Shown piece after piece: positions 1-10,900 of a stretch of DNA of 64,000 nucleotides. The first letter of the stretch is position 1; every line of letters starts with the position of its first letter. The translations under genes were made by a program, and so were the position numbers. This stretch comes from Candidatus Didemnitutus sp. GTDB lineage: Bacteria; Verrucomicrobiota; Verrucomicrobiia; Opitutales; Opitutaceae. The stretch covers positions 2,542,001 to 2,606,000 of the forward strand of contig JAHCAY010000001.1 of the NCBI GenBank assembly GCA_019634575.1, given 5' to 3'. The notes under the pieces were generated by a model. That model was not told the DNA's origin and did not search any database. It saw nothing but the letters and a program-made list of their open reading frames with translations.

Positions 1-3000
1 ACCAGAGCTGGCTTGGTTTCGATGCGGATCAGGCGATTCTCGCCATCCCACGTGTAGCTCCAGCGTCCATCGGCGGTCAGATTGCCGTCCGCATCGTACT
101 GGAAGACCTCCGGCGTCTGCGGCAGCCACGAGTAACGGTTGGTCGCAAGGGTGGCATCTGCACCGGCCGGCCCGGCGCCCGACTTGAGGCCAGCCACCCT
201 CAGTTCCGCCCAAATGCCGGCAGGCACGTTGTCGAGGGTCGCCGCATAGTAGAACGCATCGTCGAGGCGCTGTGTGGGCTGGCCGTTCACGGTGACGTTC
301 GCCTGGGGGTCGGCCGAACCGAGCGCCTCCACCACGCCCGGCACCGTGCGTTGCGTGTATTGGTTCAGGTTATTGGGCGTGTACGTCGCGGCCTGCCCGT
401 TGCGAGTCGCGGTCTGCCGGTTGCCGATGTCGTCGAAGGCGAATGCCTGGCTGAAGCCCGGCAAAGCCGTGCCGCCACTCACCCGCTTCACCGCAGAAGT
501 CACCTGCCCGAGGTTGTCGTAACCGTAATCCCAGTACTGCGCGTTCTGCCGCACGGCCTGCGTGCGCTTGTTCGCAGGATCGTACGTGTAAGTGAACGAT
601 TGGGGCACGCCGACTGCGGGGGTGTTGGCCATGGATTCCAAGCGGTTGAGCTGGTCATAGGTCGCAGTCCGCACCAGCCGATTGACGCCGCCCTGCTCCA
701 GCATCACTGAGCCGAGCAGATTTGCGTTGGGCACGTAAGCATACGTGGCGATGCGTGTGCCGGCGGTCACCGTGTGGAGTCGCGAGAGCGCGTCGTACTC
801 GTACGCGACCGACTGGGACGCCGCTCCATTGGTCCATGTGTCGAGTTGGTCGAGTCTTCCCAGTGCATCGAAGTGCCGATGCACGCCCTGGTTCACCAGC
901 GGCCCACCCGTGTAATCTTCGTCTTCGAGCAGGCCGTAGCCGCCATAGGTCAGGCTGCGCGTGCCGGAGGCGTCTGTGATCGCGACCGTCCGCCCGGTGC
1001 GATCGGGCGTGAGAGTCACGTCGGGCGTGGCATCCGAATAATCCCAGCCCGTCATGTTGCCGGCTGCATTGTAGGCGTAGGTCGTGCTCACGCCGCGCGC
1101 CCAGGTGCGGGTCTGCAGGCGCCCGGCGGGAGTGTAGGTGTAATTCGGCCCCGTGTTGTCGGCGTGCCGTTTGTTGGCCAGCAGCCCGCGCGTCGGTGAA
1201 TAGTTCCACGTCGTCACGGCCGTCCCGCTGTTGCCGGCATAGTTGCGCCAAGTCGTCAGTGTCTTGAGCCGTCCCTGACTATCGTAAGCGTACTCAACCG
1301 GGTAAGTGCGGCTGCCTGACGTTCGTTTCACTTGCCCCGTCGGCCAGTACGTTGTCGTCACCACGCCGCCGTCCGGCGCGGTGACGGTGCTTTGCTGACC
1401 GGCGCTGTCGTAGCCGAACGTCGTCGTCTGCGGGTCGTAGCCCGTTCCGCTGCGATTCGGGTCAGGGTCCGGCGTCGTGATCGTCTGCATCTGATCGTCG
1501 CCGAAGTAAGTGTAAGTCGTCGTGCCCGTCCGCGCGTCCGTGACGGTTTGGAGGCGCCCGTGCGGATCGTAGCCGTAAGTCATCGCGCTCACGGTGACGT
1601 TGCCGGAGGTCTGCACCGTCGCGGAAACCAGCCGGTCCTGACTGAAGACGCTGATCTGCTTCGAGCCGTCGGGCCGAGTTTCGGTCACCGTGCGGCCGCC
1701 GGCGCCGTCGAACACCGTCGACACCTGCGTCTCCACGCCCCGGACCGCCTGCCAAGCGTGGAAGCCGTCGAAGGATTGCTCCGACACGGCGATCGTGACG
1801 GGCGAGTCCGCGCCGGCCGTCTCCCATGATTCCGTCGTCACCCGGCGCACGGTGGTGCCGCCGCGCGTCGCCACGCTCTGGCGCGTCCGCGTCAGGCGAT
1901 CGACGGCGGCGTCGATGACGCCGTTGGCGTTGAGATCGATCGCGGTAAGCTCAAGATTTCCCTCCGCGTCGTACGCGAAGAGGGTCGTGACGCCATCGGC
2001 ATCGACCTGCCGCGCGAGTTGTCCCGCGGCGTTGTAGTAAGACGTTTCGGTGGCCCCATCGGCATACACTTTCTTGAACGGACGGCCGGCGAAATCCGTA
2101 TAGGTCTTCACCCACTCGGTCGTTTCACCACCCGAGCCCACGCGGATTTCCTTCGTGAAGGTACCGTCGGCGTCGACCCCGTATTCGTACGCCAGCCGCT
2201 GCGCTGCAGCCGTGCCTGTCACGCTGAGCACCGAACCGTCCCTCGCCAACGTGCGGACGATCGTGCCGGCGGGAGTGGTCGTCGTCTCGACCGGATGACC
2301 GCTCGCGTCGGTGGAGTACGCCATCGACGTCTGACGGTTGAGAGCGTCCTTGGACCACTGCAGGCGGCCCGCGAGGTCGTATTGGTGCGACTCCAGCGGC
2401 ATCGTGGAATTATCGGAGCCGATGCGCTCGCGCGCGACGATTCGTCCGACGGGGTCCAGAGTGTTGTGCTGAGTAATGCCGGCGCGCGACTCGCTTTGCA
2501 CCCGGCCGAGCGCGTCGAATTCGAAATGGGTGGCGACGCCTTGGCGATCCGTCTGCATGTCCAGGCCGCAGCAGGCGTAGGAGCGAAGTTCGAAGGTGCC
2601 GTCGGCAAAGTCGATGCGCGTGGGCCGGCCAAACGCGTCGGTGGCGGACACGGCCTCCGACGAGAGGGTCAAGCCCGAGGCAATGTCGGTAACGCCGCGC
2701 GTTTGCATGCGACCGAACAGGTTTTCCCCTACCACCGTGCGGGTCCCCGCCACAACGGTCGCGGCCGCCGGGTTGGCCGCACCCGTCTCGGTTGTGACAG
2801 TCCGCGTGCTTCCGCTGACGGAGTAGGAGGCGGTCGTGAGCGTGCCATCCGGCCGCAACTCGCTCACGGTCCGTCCGCTCCAGTCCCCGCCAGTCAGCCG
2901 CCGCGTCTTCGTGACAAGATTGCCCGTCGCGTCCCACGCGGCTCCCGCAGCCGTGCAAACGATGGTCCATTGCATCTCCGCCTGAGTTCCGAGAACGGGC

Positions 3001-4964
3001 TCAAGTTTCGAGAAGGTCAGTCGGTACTGCCGGGCGATTTCCACCCCCAGCAGTTGCTCGACCTGCGTGGTCAGATTTTCTGCAATCCCGTCGCCGTCCT
3101 GATCGGGCACCGTCGTATAGGTATAGCGGGTCGCGCGATTGAGATTGTCGGCGCTGGTCGACACGGTGTCCAGGAACTGGGTAACGACGCTTAACCGGCG
3201 GTTTTGAGTGTCGTAGGTGTAGCGCGTCCAGCGGCCCGTGGGCTCCACCATCAATTTCACTTGGCCGTACGCGCCACCGTCAGTGGCGGGATCGGTGTAA
3301 TACGTGTAGGTGGTGATCCGCGCCGCGCCGTCGGGATCAAGCACCTGCTGCGTCACCTGCTCGCCAAACAGGTACGCCTGCCTGGTCTCCCGCACGACCG
3401 ATACCGGCTGGTCCGCCGCGTTCGTGATGGTGCGCGTCTCCGTGATCGTCGATCCGTTCACCGTTCGCGCGAGGCTCTCCTTGCGCAGTCCGCCGCCCGC
3501 ATCCATGCTGAGCGTGCCGGTCGCTGCGGTGTAAGCGAATACCGTCTGCTTGGCGGTCGCGCCCCGGGTTTCCGTGAACCGAACGCGATTGGCGGCGGAA
3601 CCGGCGTCCGGGTTCTCAACCACGTGCGTAACGAACGGTTGACCGCTCACCGCGTACAAGCCGGTGCCGGTGTCGAGCGCGCCGACCTGAGAGGAGTAAT
3701 AGAAGCGCAGTTCGTAGCTCGAGACGGAGGTCGTGACCACATCGACGAAGACTTCGGGCGCCGCGACCTGTCGCAGCGCACCGTCGACGTGAACGGCGGT
3801 GATCGACGCCGGAGCACGAAGCTGCAGGGTGGAGGGTTGATAGAGCGCCGGGCTCACCCGGTCGGCCGCAATCAGCAACATGCCGGCACCGCCTCCGTCC
3901 GGCAGCCGTCCGAGAAAATACTTCTGATCGACGCTGCCGACCTGCGATTTGGCATCGCCCGGCGTCGTGTTGGCACATTGTTCGAGCGGAACGGCCGTGA
4001 CTTTCACCAGCTTGCATTGTTCGCCCTGTTTGATGGGAAAATGATACTCGTGAAAGTCGCCGGTGACGGGAAACGTGTGAACGGGCTCGTCGCGAAAATC
4101 GATCGTTTCGGTCTTCGTTTCGAATTCCGCCGGCTCGGCGGCGTCGAGCGGCCAACGCTTATAATAGAACGTGATCAAGTAGCGGCCAGGCCCCAGACAA
4201 GTCTGGGCAAACGTGGCGCGGAAGCGGATCCGCTCGGCGTGTGCCACGATCGGAGTCGTGCGGCCGATCGTGCCGTTCGCCAGCAAAGTCGCGGCCTCGG
4301 CCGCCGTGCGCGGGTAGCTGTAGTTCCAGTACTGCCGGTTGGTGGGGACGGGGAGCGGGGTTTTGAAATTTTCGGCCCGGTCCACGGCGTCCTTGAACGA
4401 GAATTGTTCCGACAGGCTTTCCGTGACATTTGTCGGCCCCCAAAACAGTCCGGGAGTACACGAGGAAGGTCCCTGAAACTCGCCGTGCTGGTATTGGCGC
4501 GACAGCGCCGCAACGGTGGTGGCACCGGGGGAACTCAGCGCGGAACTGCTTGCCGGAGCGATCCCGACCTTCATCTGCGTCGCTTGTTGCGGACCGGACG
4601 CCCCGCATCCACCCGACGTGTAATTGAGTGCCTTACTCGACGTATCGGCAAACGTGCTCTTGCTGAAGGTCCAGCTGCCGCCCCACATGATATTGGTGAA
4701 CGTCGTCTCGCAACCGCAGGCCGGGTATACCGCCTTGTCGCTGTTGCCCGACCAAGACTCGACCGTATACTTTTCTGCGGGGCCGCCGCCGCTCATCAGA
4801 TAGGGAAAGAAACCGCTTTGCTCGATCGGTAGGTGGTCGCCTTCGAATTCGATTTTCGTGGCCTCAAGTTCCCGCTGATTGCAGCTCTGTCCGAACGCTG
4901 CGGCCGCCGGGAGCGCCGCAAGCGAGATGAGAAGAGGGATTCGGAAAGGGACGACCGCACTCAT
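1..4964 (-). CDS. RHS/YD-repeat secreted protein (3' end beyond window)
   Basis: The minus-strand frame from ATG 4964 stays open for 1654 codons and leaves the window, so the C-terminus is missing. It begins with a signal peptide (hydrophobic core PLLISLAALPAAAAFG), followed by a Cys-rich, Gly/Ser-rich N-terminal region of about 500 residues without a recognised domain. From about residue 560 onward there are serial YD/RHS repeats, for example YDTQNRRL, FDALGRV, YDAEGNL, YDPHGRLQTVTDA, YDSAGQQ and WDGENRL. RHS proteins form a hollow beta-cocoon, often enclosing a variable C-terminal effector; that effector or core end would lie to the left of base 1. The start codon overlaps the stop of the upstream LamG gene (ATGA), which implies translational coupling. 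Domain class is confident; toxin or adhesin role cannot be judged from this part. Confidence 0.9.
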   Translation of the reverse strand, partial: MSAVVPFRIPLLISLAALPAAAAFGQSCNQRELEATKIEFEGDHLPIEQSGFFPYLMSGGGPAEKYTVESWSGNSDKAVYPACGCETTFTNIMWGGSWTFSKSTFADTSSKALNYTSGGCGASGPQQATQMKVGIAPASSSALSSPGATTVAALSRQYQHGEFQGPSSCTPGLFWGPTNVTESLSEQFSFKDAVDRAENFKTPLPVPTNRQYWNYSYPRTAAEAATLLANGTIGRTTPIVAHAERIRFRATFAQTCLGPGRYLITFYYKRWPLDAAEPAEFETKTETIDFRDEPVHTFPVTGDFHEYHFPIKQGEQCKLVKVTAVPLEQCANTTPGDAKSQVGSVDQKYFLGRLPDGGGAGMLLIAADRVSPALYQPSTLQLRAPASITAVHVDGALRQVAAPEVFVDVVTTSVSSYELRFYYSSQVGALDTGTGLYAVSGQPFVTHVVENPDAGSAANRVRFTETRGATAKQTVFAYTAATGTLSMDAGGGLRKESLARTVNGSTITETRTITNAADQPVSVVRETRQAYLFGEQVTQQVLDPDGAARITTYTYYTDPATDGGAYGQVKLMVEPTGRWTRYTYDTQNRRLSVVTQFLDTVSTSADNLNRATRYTYTTVPDQDGDGIAENLTTQVEQLLGVEIARQYRLTFSKLEPVLGTQAEMQWTIVCTAAGAAWDATGNLVTKTRRLTGGDWSGRTVSELRPDGTLTTASYSVSGSTRTVTTETGAANPAAATVVAGTRTVVGENLFGRMQTRGVTDIASGLTLSSEAVSATDAFGRPTRIDFADGTFELRSYACCGLDMQTDRQGVATHFEFDALGRVQSESRAGITQHNTLDPVGRIVARERIGSDNSTMPLESHQYDLAGRLQWSKDALNRQTSMAYSTDASGHPVETTTTPAGTIVRTLARDGSVLSVTGTAAAQRLAYEYGVDADGTFTKEIRVGSGGETTEWVKTYTDFAGRPFKKVYADGATETSYYNAAGQLARQVDADGVTTLFAYDAEGNLELTAIDLNANGVIDAAVDRLTRTRQSVATRGGTTVRRVTTESWETAGADSPVTIAVSEQSFDGFHAWQAVRGVETQVSTVFDGAGGRTVTETRPDGSKQISVFSQDRLVSATVQTSGNVTVSAMTYGYDPHGRLQTVTDARTGTTTYTYFGDDQMQTITTPDPDPNRSGTGYDPQTTTFGYDSAGQQSTVTAPDGGVVTTTYWPTGQVKRTSGSRTYPVEYAYDSQGRLKTLTTWRNYAGNSGTAVTTWNYSPTRGLLANKRHADNTGPNYTYTPAGRLQTRTWARGVSTTYAYNAAGNMTGWDYSDATPDVTLTPDRTGRTVAITDASGTRSLTYGGYGLLEDEDYTGGPLVNQGVHRHFDALGRLDQLDTWTNGAASQSVAYEYDALSRLHTVTAGTRIATYAYVPNANLLGSVMLEQGGVNRLVRTATYDQLNRLESMANTPAVGVPQSFTYTYDPANKRTQAVRQNAQYWDYGYDNLGQVTSAVKRVSGGTALPGFSQAFAFDDIGNRQTATRNGQAATYTPNNLNQYTQRTVPGVVEALGSADPQANVTVNGQPTQRLDDAFYYAATLDNVPAGIWAELRVAGLKSGAGPAGADATLATNRYSWLPQTPEVFQYDADGNLTADGRWSYTWDGENRLIRIETKPAL

Positions 4965-7900
4965 GGTTGACGTTGGACCGGGTGATAAATCTTCAGTTGG
5001 ACGGGCGCGGCCGGATCGGCAGCGTCCGCGACCGTAGGATCGGTGCCCGCGAGGTATTCCTCGAGGTTTGTGCGGCCGTCTCCGTCGGCGTCGGCCAGCG
5101 CGTCGGCCACCAAGGGATTGAGGCCGTGGGCGACTTCCCAGCCGTCCGGCATGCCATCCCCGTCCGTGTCGGTCGCATAGGGATTGGAGCCGGCGGCGGC
5201 TTCGGCTGCATTGCTCAGGCCATCGCCATCCGAGTCGAAATTGAACGCGTTCACGTTCGCGTACCCTTCCGGCACCAGCCGATACTTCACATTTAAATAT
5301 CGGTTGACCGATTCGCGCTCCTCCGGGGCAAGAACGCGATCGAAGACCAGGATCTCGGCGATGTCGCCGCCGAAGCGTCCCGTGTCGGCAACGCCGAGTT
5401 GGAAGGAGGCGCGGAATTGAACGGTGTTGGCGGCCGCGAGCACATAGGGAATGTCGTTGACGCGGCTGATCCATTCCCCGGCCTGGGCGGAAATATTGTA
5501 CGTGTGATACTGCGTCAGCGCCTGAAGCGGCACGGGGCCGGAACGGGTCACGCTGCTGCCGAACGATTCGAGCGTGGTGCCGTTAGAGGCGGAGTAGAGC
5601 GAGTCGCCCGGGCCGAACTGCCAGAGCCCCAGGTTGCGCGCCGGCGTGAAAGTGCCCGCTCGGACAACCACGAAGACCTCTGCGGCGGTGGCACCGGAGA
5701 GAAAACCGGGCAATTGCAGAACATCGTCCGTCCCGTCGAAGCGGACGACCGGCAGTCCGGCCAGCTGATTCTGGATCACGAGCGGACGAGCCGGCGCCGC
5801 AGCTTGGGTGGCATGGTTGCTGGCACCGGAAAGCTCGCGCCATGTGCTGACGGTGTCGGCATTGCCGAGCGTCGATGCATCCAGCCACAATTTGAGGCCG
5901 GTGGTCGGAAATGCGGCCGCTGCGCCTGTCGCCGCGGTCACGACCGATGCGTCCGCGGAGAAAGCGGAATACCCCGCGTAATTGACGGCCCTCACCCGGT
6001 AGGCACACGTCGTCCCGGCTGGCGCGGTACGGTCGAAGAAGGACGGTCCGGTCGCTGTGCCGATCCGCTGGTAATTGCCACTGCCGGCCCGGCGGTCGAC
6101 CTGGTAGGTCGTCCCTCGCGTCGCGGCCGGCATGGTCCAGGTCAGGCACACCTCGGTTGGCGACACGGCGCTGGCAGCCAAATTCGTCGGCACCGCGAGC
6201 GCCGCGAGGAAGCCGTATCGCTGGCTGAAGTAGAAGCCCACCGCCAGCCGCTCCTGCTCGGTGAGCGGGTGATCGTAGACAATCACCTCCGCGATTGCTC
6301 CATCAATGGACCTGGAACCGCCGATCACAGGAGCAGTCGACGAGAAGCTGACGGTGTTCGTGGCGAAGGATTGGTAGATCTGCCCGCTGATGCGGCTTTC
6401 CCATCCGGTAGCCGAAGCAGAAACGTTGTAGAGCTGCCATTGCGTCAAGTCGGGGCCCGCGGTGGGCCCGTCGCGACGAACCGAGGTGCCGAAGCCCTCC
6501 GCTATCGTGTTGCCGATCCCGAACCCTGTCGCATCTCGTCCCAAAGACCAAAGCCAGCGGCCATTACCGTCTGGCACCGGCGCTGCCTTCACGAGGACAA
6601 ACGCCTCACCCTGCGTCATGCCGGCGGTCACATCCGGCAATTGAAGCGCGTCGTCCAAACCGTCGAAGCGCACGACCGTCCGGTTTGTCTGCAAGTCGAC
6701 CTCGGCGACGGGCTGACGGTTCAAAAATGTCGTACCCGCATCGTTCGAGTTCCCGGACAAGTCCGGCCAGCGAGGAACCGCTCCCTGACCCAAACTTTCA
6801 CCCTTGAACCAGAGTCGCACGCCGCTGAGCGGCATCGCGCTGCCTTCAACGAGCGAGGTCGCGCCGGCCTCGTTGCTGTAGCCGGAACTGCTGCCGGCGT
6901 AGGTGCGAGCCTTGACCCGATACGTATAGTTTGTGCCCGCGGCGACGGTCGCGTCAATGAAGCTGCACACATCCTGCACTTCGGCCAACGGAGCATAGTC
7001 TGCGGCCCCGCTCTTTCGCTCGATGACGTAAGCGGTGGTCGCGCGCCTCACTAAGCCCGACCAGCTCAAGCTGATTTGCGTCGGAGAGATTCCTCCGGCG
7101 GTGAGAGCCGTCGGCGTGCCCGGCGGTGTGGCGAAGCCGTGGCGCTGGTTCAAATAGATCGCCACCGCCGTCCGCTCGGCCTCGGTCAGTGCATGATCAT
7201 AGACGATCAGCTCGGCGATCGGACCATCCAAGGGCCTTCCGCCTCCCAGCTGCGGCGCGGTGGAGGTGAAGCTGACGGTATTGCCGGTGATCGTGAGATA
7301 TTTTTTCCCGTTCAGCCGATTCGACCACTTTCCACCGGCTTCGGCGCTTACGTTGTACAACGTCCATTGGGAAAAGTCGGCGCCAAACCCCAGGCCGTCC
7401 CGGCGAGTGCTCGTTCCGAAACCGTCGAATAGTCTATTATCAGGAATGAAGTAGGCGTCGGCCGAGCCCAAGGACCACAACCGTCGCCCGTTGTTGTCAG
7501 GGGCCGGTGCGGTCTTCACCACGACGAAAGCTTCGCCCTGCGTCATGCCCGCCGTGACATTCGGCAGCTGGAGCATGTCGTCCACGCCGTCGAAACGCAC
7601 CACGATCCGACCGGTCTGCGCGTCCACTTCCGCCTGGGGCTGCCGCGCGGTGTTGGTGTTGAAGGCGTGGTTGTTGTTCCCCGACTGGTCGAGCCAAGTC
7701 AGGACCCGGCCGGGCGGCTGTGTCTCACCCTTCAGCCACAGGCGGATGCCGGTGGTCGGCATGGCCGAACCGGTGTCGAACGTCGTCGCCGAAGCCTCGT
7801 TGCTGTAGCCCGAGCTTCCGGCATACGTCTTCGCCTTCACCCGATAGGTGTATGCGGTGGAGGCCGTCAGCGCAGAATCAATATAACTGAACACGTCCTT

Positions 7901-10900
7901 CACCTCCGTCACGGGAGCGAAATCACCCGCGCCGGTCTTGCGCTCGACCACGAACGTCGTGCCGGATCCGTTAGGTGCGCCCGCCCAGCCCAGACTGATC
8001 TGCGACCCTGATACTGCCTGGGCCGTGAGGGGAGTCGGAGCCTGGGGGGACGCGACGAAGGCGTGTCTTTGCGCGAGATAGGTTCCGACGGCGCTGCGCT
8101 CCGCATTCGTGAGCACATGGTCGTAGACGATTAGCTCCGCAATCGCACCGGTGATCGGCACGCCTCCGCCCAATGTCGGGGTGGCGTTCGAGAAGCTCAC
8201 TGTGTTGCCACTGACCGAGTAGTAGTCCTGACCGTTCAAGCGACTCGACCAGTTGCCGTTTGGTTCAGCGCTCACGTTGTACAAGGTCCACTTGGTCAAA
8301 TCCACGTTGGCCCCCGGTGCGTCGCGACGGACATTGGTGCCGAACGTCTCGTAGATCGCGTTCCCGGGCACATAGAGTGCGGTGCCTGAGCCGAACGTCC
8401 ACAGCGCCTGTCCGTTGCCATTCGTCACCGTCGCCGACTTCACCACTACGAACACTTCGCCTTGCGTCATGCCCCCGGTCACGTTCGGCAATTGGAGATA
8501 GTCGTCCACGCCGTCGAAGCGCACCACCATCCGGCCGGTCTGCGGTTCGAGTTCCGCTACCGGCCGCCGATTCGCGTTATTGTTGAATGCGTGATTGTTG
8601 TTACCGGACTGGTCTCGCCAAGTGAGGACCGGCCCCGCGGCCTGCGTTTCGCCTTTCAACCACAGCCGCATGCCAGCGTTGGGCATCGGGGCGCCGGTGT
8701 CGAACGTCGTCGCGGAAGCCTCGTTGCTGTAGCCCGAACTCCCGCCGTACGTCCTCGCCTTTACTCGATAGGTGTAAGTAGCGGTCGGATTCAGCGCAGA
8801 ATCGATATAGCTGAACACGTCTTTGACTTCGGCCACCGACACGAAATCCCCGCTGCCGGTTTTGCGTTCCACCGCGAACGTCGTGCCGGCTCCGTTGGGC
8901 GTTTCGGCCCAGCTCAGGCTGATCTGGGAGGCCGAGATCGCTTTCGCGGTCAGGCCGCCAGGAACGGGAGGCGGGCTGACGAAACCGTGACGCAGGTTCA
9001 GATAAAACCCGACCGCCGTCCGTTCTCCCTCCGTGAGCGCATGATCGTACACGATAATCTCCGCGATCGCTCCGGTGATCGGCACACCTCCGCCCAAGGT
9101 CGGAGTGGCGTTCGAGAAGCTCACTGTGTTGCCGCTGACTGAATAATAGTTCTGCCCGTTCAAGCGGCTCGACCAATTACCGTTCGATTCGGCACTGACG
9201 TTGTACAAGGTCCACTTGGTCAAATCCACGTTGGCTCCCGGCGCGTCGCGACGGACGTTGGTGCCGAACGTCTCGTAGATGGCGTTTCCCGGCACATAGA
9301 GCGCGGTCCCAGAACCGAACGACCACAACGCTTGCCCGTTGCCGTTCGTCACTGTCGCCGCCTTCACCACCACGAACACTTCACCTTGCGTCATTCCCGC
9401 CGTCACGTTCGGCAATTGGAGATAGTCGTCCACGCCGTCGAAGCGCACGGTTTTCCTGTCGGTGACGGGATCGATCTGTACGGACGGCTGGCGGATTGCA
9501 TTCGTATTGGTCGCGGTGTTGCCGCTGCCGGACATATCTTCCCATGCCTCTACGGCGCCGCTCGTCAAAGTCTCTCCCCTCAGCCACAGCCTCATGCCGG
9601 TCAGCGGCATTGCCGCCCCGTCTCCGGGCGAAGCTGAGGCTTCATTACTGTAGGGCGAGTCGCCCGCGTAGTTCCGCGCTTTCACGCGGTAGGTATAAGT
9701 TTCGCCGGCGACCACGGCGGAATCGAAATACATGGTTCCGTCGCGCACCTCCGCGACCACGGCGAAATCTCCGGTTGAGCTTCTGCGTTCGATCTCGTAC
9801 GTCAGGCCGCCGTTCGTGGTCGTCGCCTCCTGCCAGCTCAGCACGATCTGGCTCGCCGAAATTCCTGCGGCCGCGAGTCCGGCCGGCGCAGAGGCCACCG
9901 TCACGAGATGGTGCCGCAGATTGAAATAAACACCCAACGCGGCGCGCTCCTGCTCGGTCAAGACGTGGTCGTAGACGATCAATTCGGCCACCGCGCCGTT
10001 CAAAGCCGAACCGTAAGCGGTGTTGATGCTCCAACCCAGGATCGGGCTGGTCTGAGAGAAGCTAACGGTGTTGCCGGCGGCCTGGAGGTAAGTCTTTCCG
10101 GTGATCCGGCTTTCCCACCCGCTCGCGCTGGCGCGCACGTTGTACAATTGCCATTTAGTCAAGTCGGCTGACACCGGGGGCCCTATTCTGGCACTGCTGG
10201 TCCCGAAAGCCTCTTGGATCGTATTGTTGCTTTGCGGATATACGTTGGAGCCCGATCCAAACGACCAGATCGTGCCTCCACCCGTGCTGGCCTGCCGGCG
10301 CACCACGGCGAAAATTTCGCCCTGGGTCATGCCGGCGGTGACATTCGGCAGCTGGAGGTAGTCGTCCAGGCCGTCGAATTTCACGGCGATCGCGCCACTC
10401 ACTGCGTCGACATCTTTCACCGGCTGACGACCGCCTTGGGTGTTCACCGCGTGATTATTGTTGCCCGAGAGATCGTTCCACTGGGAAACGAATTGCCCGT
10501 TGAGGGTCAGCCCGGCATCGGCCCGCAAATGCAGCCGCCGTCCTTGGAAGCGGGAGGGGACGGAGTCGAGGTCCGACACCAGCGGATTGGTGCCGATGGC
10601 AACCTCCAAGCCGTCATCCAATCCGTCGCCATCGGTGTCGGCGGCGTACGGATCGGTCCCGCGGGCAAGCTCATCCGCGTTGGATAAGCCATCCCCGTCC
10701 GCATCGCCGTTGGGGTCGACGATTCCGTAGCGGAATTTCAGCGCGGTTTCAACCTGCTGGCGCTCCGCAGCGGTGAGAGCGCGATTATAGATGAGCACCT
10801 CGGCGATGCGTCCGTTGAAGCCATAGTAGGGATGCGTGCCGTTGCCGATGGCCATGACCGCGGGTGGGGCGACGATCTCCGGTTGAACCGCGCGGCTCGC

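Noticed and set aside
2019..4832. Long plus-strand open frames (391 and 542 codons)
   Set aside because: They are antisense to the RHS gene and give Arg/Gly-rich peptides without domains; the minus-strand frame has continuous RHS repeats.
5399..7054. 551-codon plus-strand open frame
   Set aside because: It is antisense to the LamG gene and compositionally implausible; caused by high GC at codon position three.
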